Assembly (NCBI GenBank): GCA_947062675.1
Contig: CAMSQM010000014.1
Coordinates: forward strand, 1-59,034
Direction of reading: 5' to 3'
Length of the DNA stretch: 59,034 bases
DNA from: an uncultured Roseburia sp.
GTDB taxonomy: Bacteria; Bacillota; Clostridia; Lachnospirales; Lachnospiraceae
The position numbers and the translations under genes were made by a program. Below the pieces are notes generated by a model. The model did no database searches and was not told where the DNA came from. It worked only from the letters and a program-made list of their open reading frames with translations. The first letter of the stretch is position 1, and every line of letters begins with the position of its first letter. Of this stretch, positions 52,497 to 59,034 are shown one piece after another.

Positions 52497-53504
52497 TCAA
52501 AAACTTTCACCGTCCCCCGGCGTATCCGCCGCATCAGACTCTCCGGCCTCCTGCGGCTCTTCCGCCTCACGGGGCGTCTCCGGTTCTCCCTCAGCGCCGG
52601 GCTCTCCCGCCCCGCGGGGCGTCTCCGGTTCTCCCCCGCCACCTGATTCTCCCTCCCCGCGGGGCGTCTCCACTCCTTCATCCCCGCCGGGCTCTCCCTC
52701 CCCGCCGGACTCTTCCATCCCGTCCGGACTTTCCTCCCCGGACGGCGTGCTCTCTGTCTTCGCTCTCTCGAAAACGATATCCGTCGTGTCCGGCGTCCAC
52801 GTTTCCATATGCAGCGTGCCGATCATTCCGGAGATCTGCGGCAGAACCGCGGAAATCCGCGCCACCTTCTGCGGCAGATGCCCTAAAGCCCCCATCGTGA
52901 CCCTGATATCCCCGTAACTGAGCGTCGGCTCGAGGTTGTCTTCGTAATGGATTTCTTCCGGGAGAAGTTCATATTTTTTCAGGGTCTGCGTCAGATTCAG
53001 AAGGCCGCCGAGTACCCCGGGCTCTCTGAGCGGAAGCTTCTCATAGAGCACGACCTCGTCGCAGGAAATCCCGGTAATCCTTGGCACATCCGCGATTTCC
53101 TCCACCGAAGTCTCCACGACAAACCCGTCGCGGTCAAAATAGGCGTTCTGACCAATCGAACTGATATAGAAGCTCCCAAGAATCCCCTTCTCATAGACGT
53201 GAATGCGGAGCGTCCGCGGGTCATCCAGGGTGACTGTGAGCATATCCACAAACGGAACGTCCTCCTCGTCCAGCAGACGGTATTTCAGGTACACATAAAG
53301 GGAATTCCAGGAATATTCATCGTCAAGCACCATTCTCTCGATCTGCTGCGCCGAATAAAATTCATTTCCCTCCACAACGACTTTTTTAACCACAAAGACG
53401 TTCCAGACAATCAGAACCGCCGCAGCGATGACCGATACCAGAACCAGAAAAACAGTCATCACCGCCTTTACGCGCTTTTTCTTTCTTTTCTGTTCTCTTT
53501 TCAT
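52497..53504 (-). CDS. ftsQ: FtsQ/DivIB-like cell division protein with repeat-rich tail
   Basis: A 335-residue single-pass membrane protein: basic N-terminus (KREQKRKKKRVKA), one membrane segment (about 14-36), a POTRA domain (VVEGNEFYSAQQIERMVL) and a FtsQ beta domain up to about residue 240. The last 90 residues are a low-complexity Glu/Gly/Pro tail with repeats such as GEPETPRGAGEPG, unusual for FtsQ. It starts two bases after the ftsW stop, with GAGG for ribosome binding. The tail's DNA is repeated as well and may vary in length between strains. Confidence 0.86.
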   Translation of the reverse strand: MKREQKRKKKRVKAVMTVFLVLVSVIAAAVLIVWNVFVVKKVVVEGNEFYSAQQIERMVLDDEYSWNSLYVYLKYRLLDEEDVPFVDMLTVTLDDPRTLRIHVYEKGILGSFYISSIGQNAYFDRDGFVVETSVEEIADVPRITGISCDEVVLYEKLPLREPGVLGGLLNLTQTLKKYELLPEEIHYEDNLEPTLSYGDIRVTMGALGHLPQKVARISAVLPQISGMIGTLHMETWTPDTTDIVFERAKTESTPSGEESPDGMEESGGEGEPGGDEGVETPRGEGESGGGGEPETPRGAGEPGAEGEPETPREAEEPQEAGESDAADTPGDGESF

Positions 53505-53506
53505 AA

Positions 53507-54637
53507 TCAGGTAACCTCAAACTTAATTCCTCTCGACACGGATAACGCCAGGCCCATCTCGGATAAAAGAAACAGTATCGATGTTCCTCCATAGCTGATA
53601 AACGGCAGCGTGATCCCCGTATTCGGAATCGTGTTCGTAACAACGGCGATATTCAGCACCACCTGGATGGAAATATGGGCCATAATCCCCACCACGATCA
53701 GCGCGCCGTACAGATCCGCGGCATTACTGGCTATAATCATAAAGCGCCAGATCAAAAGCAGATAGAGCAGAATCAGGCAGACCGCGCCAAAAAGCCCCAG
53801 TTCCTCACAGATCACGGAGAAAATCATATCGTTCTGCGCCTCCGGGATAAACCCGAGCTTCTGCATGCTCTCCCCCAGTCCTTTGCCAAACAGGCCGCCG
53901 GAGCCGATCGCATAGAGTCCCTGCATGGTCTGAAATCCTTTTTCATGGTGCTCCGGATCCAGCCAGATCTCAATCCTCTCTGCGCGGTAGGCCGCCAGAC
54001 TGATAAACACAACCCCCAGCACAAGCACAACCCCGCCCATAATCAGGAAATGAGAGTATTTCGGGCTTGCGACAAACAGCATACACACAGCAATTCCAAG
54101 GATAATGATTGCCGTACTCAGGTTATTATATGCAACCACTCCTGTGATTGGCAGAACAAACGTCATCACTTTCATCAGCGTTTTAAAATTGCCAACCTGC
54201 TTTGACGTCTTGTAGACGACTGTCGCCAGAAAAATAATCACTGCCACTTTTGCCAGCTCGGACGGCTGAATCGAAAACGGTCCGATTTCAAACCAGCGGG
54301 ACTGTCCTTTTTTCTCGGAGCCAAGGAATATAACCGCCGTACAGAGCCCGAGTGCCACCAGATACGCCAGCGTGCTCATTTTCATCCATATACGGTATGG
54401 CATCTGCGATATAATCAGCATCGCCACCAGCCCCAGCACCGACGCCTGAAGCTGCCGCTTCACATAATGAGCGCCGTCGTCATACCGGAGTACCCCGTAA
54501 TAGGCGCTTGTGCTGTAGAGCATCACAAGCCCGAAACAGAGCAGAAAAATTATCAGAAATAACAGGCTGTAGTCAAAGTACCGCACCGGTTTTGGTTTTT
54601 TTGCCGGTTTCTTTTCATTTTGCTGACCTCTGGCCAT
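53507..54637 (-). CDS. ftsW: FtsW/SpoVE-type SEDS glycosyltransferase
   Basis: A 376-residue membrane protein of the SEDS family with ten predicted segments; FtsW polymerises glycan strands at the septum with its partner PBP. Segments such as FSIQPSELAKVAVIIFLA, GGGLFGKGLGES-like SGGLFGKGLGESMQKLGF and the final ITLPFISYGGTSILF are diagnostic. The ATG at 54637 follows GGAGGGATTC. In spore formers the same family includes SpoVE; position between murD and ftsQ favours a division role, perhaps both. Confidence 0.93.
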   Translation of the reverse strand: MARGQQNEKKPAKKPKPVRYFDYSLLFLIIFLLCFGLVMLYSTSAYYGVLRYDDGAHYVKRQLQASVLGLVAMLIISQMPYRIWMKMSTLAYLVALGLCTAVIFLGSEKKGQSRWFEIGPFSIQPSELAKVAVIIFLATVVYKTSKQVGNFKTLMKVMTFVLPITGVVAYNNLSTAIIILGIAVCMLFVASPKYSHFLIMGGVVLVLGVVFISLAAYRAERIEIWLDPEHHEKGFQTMQGLYAIGSGGLFGKGLGESMQKLGFIPEAQNDMIFSVICEELGLFGAVCLILLYLLLIWRFMIIASNAADLYGALIVVGIMAHISIQVVLNIAVVTNTIPNTGITLPFISYGGTSILFLLSEMGLALSVSRGIKFEVT

Positions 54638-54685
54638 GAATCCCTCCACATGTCTTTTTCATTCCCGCAGGGAGAACCCTGCCAT

Positions 54686-56116
54686 TTACTGCAGACTGTG
54701 CACGTATTCCCTGAAAATGCGGCCACGCTCCTCATAGTTTGCGAACATTCCCCAGCTCGCGCAGGCGGGAGACAAAAGAACGGCATCTCCAAAGACAGCC
54801 TCCCTGAAGCACACATCAACCGCCTCCTCAAGCGTCCCGCACATCACAACATCCGTAAACCCGTGTTTCCGGGCACACTCTGCAATCTTTTCTTTTGTCT
54901 GCCCGATTAAGACCAGCTTTTTCACTTTCCCGCCAAAGCTCTCAATCCATTCATCGTACTCCGAATGCTTATCATAACCGCCGCCGATCAGAAAAGTGGG
55001 ACGGTTCATCGCCTGGATTCCCTTTATGGCCGCATCCGGATTCGTCCCTTTCGAGTCATTGTAAAAACGGACTCCGCGCTTCTCGGTGACATATTCGATC
55101 CGGTGTTCCACCGCCCGGAATTTCCGCAGAACCTGCGCAATCACGGGGATCGGAACGCCAAACCCGATCGCAATTCCCACTGCAGCCATCACATTTTCAT
55201 AATTATGACGCCCCAGCAGGTTCAGCTCACTCACAGAAATAACTTTTACCGCGGATTCTGCTCTCATGGAGGGCGCCTTTTCCACGGAATTCATCGCTTC
55301 CGCAGATTTTAAAGAATCCGCGTCTGCGTACCAGATGGAATCTTCTTCCAGATACAGCCCCCGCTCAAGTCTTCTCTCCCCCGAAAAAAACAGAACATTC
55401 GTTTTCATCTGTTCACCGAACGCGCGCAGGACGTCATCCTCATAGTTAAGCACGCACAGCTCCCCCGCCTCCTGATTTTCCGCAATGCGCTCTTTTGTCG
55501 CGGTGTAGCACTCCATCGTGTGGTGCCGGTCCAGATGATCCGGCGTGATATTCAGGATCGCCGAAATCTGTGGGTGAAATGTGCAAACCGTCTCCAGCTG
55601 AAAACTACTGATCTCCGCCACTGTCACCGTATCCTCCGTCGTATCCGCGGCCACGGATGTGTACGGTATCCCGATATTGCCGACTACTTTCACATCCGCA
55701 AAGTATTCCGCCAGAATCGCGCCTGTCAGGGCGGTCGTCGTCGTTTTACCGTTTGTTCCGGTGATCGCAGCCAGTCTTCCATGCGCGAAGCGGTACGCAA
55801 GCTCTATTTCGCCCCAGACCGGAATCCCCTGCTCACCGAGCCTCCTGACAACCGGACCGTCTGCCGGAACACCGGGACTTAAGATGGCGAGCACCACTCC
55901 CGCCAGCTCCTCGTCACGCCACCCTCCCGTAATAATCTCCACATCTGCAAAAACCGGGGATTTCCGCCGAAGCGCCCCGGTATCCAGCTCCCTGTTCCCG
56001 TCAAAAAGTACCGGAAACGCTCCTTTTTTCTTCAGAAGCTCTGTCGCCGCCGCACCGCTCAGGCCGGAGCCGACGACAAGAACCCTATTTCCTTCTATAT
56101 TAATAGCTGCCCCCAT
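54686..56116 (-). CDS. murD: UDP-N-acetylmuramoyl-L-alanine:D-glutamate ligase
   Basis: MurD adds D-glutamate to the cell-wall precursor in the cytoplasm, using ATP. The 476-residue protein has an N-terminal Rossmann-like domain (VLVVGSGLSGAAATELL), the ATP loop AITGTNGKTTTTALTG (about residue 117), NITPDHLDRH and NDSKGTNPDAAIKGI. The ATG at 56116 follows AAAGGAGAGAAACAGTT. It lies between mraY and ftsW in the usual cluster order. Confidence 0.97.
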   Translation of the reverse strand: MGAAINIEGNRVLVVGSGLSGAAATELLKKKGAFPVLFDGNRELDTGALRRKSPVFADVEIITGGWRDEELAGVVLAILSPGVPADGPVVRRLGEQGIPVWGEIELAYRFAHGRLAAITGTNGKTTTTALTGAILAEYFADVKVVGNIGIPYTSVAADTTEDTVTVAEISSFQLETVCTFHPQISAILNITPDHLDRHHTMECYTATKERIAENQEAGELCVLNYEDDVLRAFGEQMKTNVLFFSGERRLERGLYLEEDSIWYADADSLKSAEAMNSVEKAPSMRAESAVKVISVSELNLLGRHNYENVMAAVGIAIGFGVPIPVIAQVLRKFRAVEHRIEYVTEKRGVRFYNDSKGTNPDAAIKGIQAMNRPTFLIGGGYDKHSEYDEWIESFGGKVKKLVLIGQTKEKIAECARKHGFTDVVMCGTLEEAVDVCFREAVFGDAVLLSPACASWGMFANYEERGRIFREYVHSLQ

Positions 56117-56133
56117 AACTGTTTCTCTCCTTT

Positions 56134-57090
56134 CTATGCAATTCCAAGCAGAGCGATCATGCACAGAATTGCCGTCGTGATCGAAAACACCGCCACCACC
56201 TGCGTCTCGGACCAGCCGCCGAGTTCAAAATGATGATGAATCGGCGCCATGCGGAAAATCCGTTTCCCTCCGCTTTTTTTAAAATAGGTTACCTGTATCA
56301 TCACCGAGAGTACTTCCACGAGGTAGATCAGACCCACGATCGGTATAAAGAGCGGCATCTGCATCATGTAAGCGCAGGAGACGACAAAGCCGCCCAGCGC
56401 AAGCGAGCCGGTATCTCCCATAAACACGCTGGCGGGATACACGTTGAACAGAAGAAATCCCAGCAGCGCACCCACGACGGCACAGGTAACAGGCGCTATC
56501 CCCGCATTGCTTCCGATTGCCACGACAGAGAAGAAAGTCGCCACCATCACCGTCACGCTGGAAGCAAGACCGTCGAGACCGTCCGTAAAATTCGTCCCGT
56601 TTACCGTCCCGATCACCGCCACAAACAAAACGGGAACGGCGAGCCATCCCATATCGAGATACTTACCGCCGGAAAACGGGATCAGCATCGTCAGGGAAAT
56701 TCCTGAGTAGTTTACCATATAATATGCAAATACCCCTGTGACTGCGATCTGACAGAGCATTTTCTGCCAGGGAAGCAGACCGTCGGAGCGGTGCAGCACA
56801 ACTTTCAGATAATCGTCGAAAAACCCGATCACTCCAAACGCGGCCGTCATAAACAGCACCGGCGTAATACGCGGATAATCTCTCACATACACCAGCGACG
56901 TGACCAGAATGCTGGCCAGAATCATCAGTCCGCCCATCGTCGGCGTCCCGTTTTTTTTCAGATGAGATTCCAGCTCTTTCCGCTCCGTCTGCCCCACTTT
57001 CAGTCTGCGCAGAAACGGTATCACGATCGGCCCCAGCAGCGCGCTGATTACAAATGCCAGAATCACCGGTATTACGATTTCGTATGTCAT
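56134..57090 (-). CDS. mraY: Phospho-N-acetylmuramoyl-pentapeptide transferase
   Basis: MraY moves the muramoyl-pentapeptide onto undecaprenyl phosphate to make lipid I. The 318-residue protein has ten membrane segments and the family motifs: GTPTMGGLMIL, VIGFFDDYLKV (Asp-Asp), NGTNFTDGLDGLASSV, and FMGDTGSLALGG; the tail has MAPIHHHFELGGWSE. The ATG follows GAGGTGCGAAATT. murD follows 17 bases later. Confidence 0.97.
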   Translation of the reverse strand: MTYEIVIPVILAFVISALLGPIVIPFLRRLKVGQTERKELESHLKKNGTPTMGGLMILASILVTSLVYVRDYPRITPVLFMTAAFGVIGFFDDYLKVVLHRSDGLLPWQKMLCQIAVTGVFAYYMVNYSGISLTMLIPFSGGKYLDMGWLAVPVLFVAVIGTVNGTNFTDGLDGLASSVTVMVATFFSVVAIGSNAGIAPVTCAVVGALLGFLLFNVYPASVFMGDTGSLALGGFVVSCAYMMQMPLFIPIVGLIYLVEVLSVMIQVTYFKKSGGKRIFRMAPIHHHFELGGWSETQVVAVFSITTAILCMIALLGIA

Positions 57091-57139
57091 AATTTCGCAC
57101 CTCGTATTTTTTAACTTATCCAGTATACGTTATTTTCCA

Positions 57140-58894
57140 TTATTTATCAAGATAAGGCAGAATGTTTTCCATAATTTCTTTAACCACGGGAGCCGCGATC
57201 ATACCGCCGTAATAAGTTCCCTTTGGATTCCGGATCATCAGAAGCACCAGAACTTCCGGATCATCCGCGGGCGCAAATCCCAGAAAGGACGAGATATAGC
57301 GGTGTTCGCTTCGCGGGAGCGTCTGTGAAGTCGCGGTCTTGCCGCCAATCGAATAACCCTCGATCTTCGCGTTTTTTCCGCCGCCCTCCGAGACGACGCG
57401 CTCCAGAAGATACTGCATTTTTTCCGATGTGTCGCCGGTGCAGATTCCCTCCCTGGTGTCATAGGAAAATGTCTTTACCGTCTCTCCGTTTTCATCGCGT
57501 ATTTCCACGCCAAAATGCGGCGTAATTCTGGTACCCCCATTTATAATAGAAGAAACAGTCGTCACAAGCTGCATCGGAGTGATCTGAAAAGACTGTCCGA
57601 AAGAGATGGTCGCCAGCTCCACAGGCCCCACATTCTCTTTTTTGTGCATAATTGTCGCAGCCTCACCCGGAAGATCAATATTGGTTTTTGAGAGCAGGCC
57701 GAACTGCCTGAAATATTTATAAAAATTGTCAACGCCCAGCCTCTCTCCCAGCTCCATAAAAACCGGATTACAGGAATTCATAATTCCCGTCTCAAATGTC
57801 TCCGCCCCGTGCCCTGTCGTCTTTGCACAGCGGATTCTGCGATCCTCCACGATTTTATAGCCCGGACAGAAAAAATTGTCCTCCATCGACACCACGCCCT
57901 CTTCCAGGGCCGCCGTGGCCGTGATAATTTTAAAGGTGGATCCCGGCTCATACGTGTCACTGATGCACTGATTTCTCCACATCTGGTTTAACAGATTCTG
58001 CTTTTCCTCCGCGGACAGCGATTCGACCGGTTTCTCCAGCTGATCCGTCAGTTCCGGAATCAGTGTAAACGGATCGTTCAGGTTAAATTCCGGATAATTG
58101 ACCATTGCCATCAGTTCCCCGTTTTTCGGATTCATCACGATCACTGACACGCTGTCCGCCTCTTTCTGAATACAGGTCTTTTCCGCCGCCTGCTCGCAGT
58201 ACTTCTGAATATTCATGTCCATCGAGATACACAGGTCATATCCATTGACCGGCTCCAGACGCGTCTCACCCGCATTTTCAATCTCGATTCCGCGCGCATC
58301 CGTCAGCGTCAGGATCTTTCCGTTCGTCCCCTGCATATATTCGTCGTACTTTACCTCAAGCCCCAGAATCCCCTGATTATCCGCTCCCGTAAAACCGAGA
58401 ACTTTGGACCCCATCGTCTCATAAGGGTAATAGCGCTTGTAGTCCTCATCCACTTTCACCCCGTCCAGCCCGTATGCGCGGATCCGGTCCCCCGTTTCTT
58501 TATCCACATTTGTGCGCACGCGCTCAATCGCGCTGACTTTCTCCACACGTTTGCGGACTTCCTCCTCCGTCATACCGAGCTCTTTTACAAGGGCCGATAT
58601 CACGGCCTCCGGCTCGCTGATCTGGCTGTGGATCACGGAAATGGTACAGACGGACCGGTTCGTCGCCAGCACGGTTCCGTTTGCATCCAGAATCCTGCCG
58701 CGGGCAGCCTTAATATCACGCTCCCGCTCATGAAGGTTCTCCGCCTTCTGTCCATAGTATTCCGAACAGAAGACCATCAGATACACCAGCCGCCCGATTA
58801 AAAATGTCAGGACAAAAAATACTGCGAGAAACATCACCATCATTTTCTTCCGGTTAAAGGTTCTGCTTCTGTAAAACAGAGTCTCCTGCTGCAT
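57140..58894 (-). CDS. Class B penicillin-binding protein (FtsI/SpoVD type)
   Basis: A 584-residue transpeptidase that cross-links septal or spore peptidoglycan. One N-terminal membrane segment (about 18-40) is followed by a dimerisation domain and the transpeptidase domain with STFK (in YEPGSTFKIITATAAL, about residue 310), SCN (in GIMNSCNPVFMELG) and KTA (GGKTATSQTLPRS) where most relatives have KTG. There is no PASTA domain. The ATG at 58894 follows GTGAGG; nine extra codons upstream lack a site. Division FtsI and sporulation SpoVD are both possible; the neighbouring partial gene may be the other one. Confidence 0.88.
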   Translation of the reverse strand: MQQETLFYRSRTFNRKKMMVMFLAVFFVLTFLIGRLVYLMVFCSEYYGQKAENLHERERDIKAARGRILDANGTVLATNRSVCTISVIHSQISEPEAVISALVKELGMTEEEVRKRVEKVSAIERVRTNVDKETGDRIRAYGLDGVKVDEDYKRYYPYETMGSKVLGFTGADNQGILGLEVKYDEYMQGTNGKILTLTDARGIEIENAGETRLEPVNGYDLCISMDMNIQKYCEQAAEKTCIQKEADSVSVIVMNPKNGELMAMVNYPEFNLNDPFTLIPELTDQLEKPVESLSAEEKQNLLNQMWRNQCISDTYEPGSTFKIITATAALEEGVVSMEDNFFCPGYKIVEDRRIRCAKTTGHGAETFETGIMNSCNPVFMELGERLGVDNFYKYFRQFGLLSKTNIDLPGEAATIMHKKENVGPVELATISFGQSFQITPMQLVTTVSSIINGGTRITPHFGVEIRDENGETVKTFSYDTREGICTGDTSEKMQYLLERVVSEGGGKNAKIEGYSIGGKTATSQTLPRSEHRYISSFLGFAPADDPEVLVLLMIRNPKGTYYGGMIAAPVVKEIMENILPYLDK

Positions 58895-58972
58895 ATACAA
58901 AAACCTCACAAAAGTATTCATAAGAATTCATTCATAGAATTTTATTCAGACTTTTGTGAGGTTATACATTTA

Positions 58973-59034
58973 TTACGGATCTGCCCCTCCGGAGCCTCCT
59001 GCGGCGCCGCCCTCCGCGCCGCCCGCTCCTTCCG
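58973..59034 (-). CDS. C-terminal end of an upstream gene, Gly/Ala-rich, cut by the window edge
   Basis: The minus-strand frame entering from the right edge reads EGAGGAEGGAAGGSGGADP and stops at 58975-58973. A Gly/Ala/Glu tail of this sort ends some SpoVD-like penicillin-binding proteins in Lachnospiraceae, and a second PBP often precedes this one, but 19 low-complexity residues cannot decide it. Only the frame and the stop are visible. Confidence 0.4.
   Translation of the reverse strand, partial: EGAGGAEGGAAGGSGGADP

Overview
The window looks like a chromosomal segment of a spore-forming anaerobic Clostridia bacterium, probably a Lachnospiraceae-type organism. It is moderately GC-rich, with [FeFe]-hydrogenase maturases, SpoIIP/GPR/SpoIVA sporulation proteins, a NfnAB-type transhydrogenase and a division/cell-wall cluster with several TTG starts. 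Most genes are on the minus strand. No rRNA, tRNA or CRISPR array was seen.

The central observation is that the sporulation gene spoIVA is in two pieces. Its first 404 codons (minus strand, from 17858) and its last 90 codons (7140-6868) are separated by an element of about 9.5 kb (7142-16653). The 6-bp sequence TGTATG (CATACA on the coding strand) is present at both junctions. Crossing over there removes 9506 bp and joins the two parts in frame into a 494-codon spoIVA. A large serine recombinase lies against the 3' part, inside the element, as the skin recombinase does beside sigK in Bacillus subtilis. The two inner flanks form a 14/17 inverted repeat centred on the shared core, as expected for a serine-integrase attP. 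A consensus sigma-E promoter precedes the 5' part. This is best read as a skin-like element excised during sporulation.

The cargo is a near-complete flavin-based extracellular electron transfer (FLEET) locus: ndh2 (type II NADH dehydrogenase with a membrane tail), dmkB and dmkA (quinone side-chain synthesis and attachment), a two-repeat PplA-like flavoprotein lipoprotein, fmnB (ApbE flavin transferase), eetA (NusG domain II) and eetB (Gx transporter family). Between cargo and recombinase is a 46-codon gene that could be a directionality factor. ndh2 has an apparent one-base frameshift after its Rossmann motif.

Left of the element: hydrogenase maturation (TM1266-like regulator, hydE, hydG, and the start of one more gene), spoIIP-gpr, rpsT and an unknown gene. 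Right of it: a lipid kinase, a large zinc-ribbon protein of unknown function, oligoendopeptidase F, two tandem leucine-rich-repeat lipoproteins, a TrpB2-type enzyme, two unknown proteins, a ClC channel, a DUF1284 protein, and bioY under a clear BirA operator. Then come tgt-aroA-aroC with 70-bp tandem repeats beyond tgt, a MATE exporter with its MarR regulator and a long palindromic operator, MscS, serC-serA-DUF1015, leuB-ilvD-ilvB, an AEC transporter, the NfnAB-like pair, and the cluster PBP-mraY-murD-ftsW-ftsQ-ftsZ at the right end.
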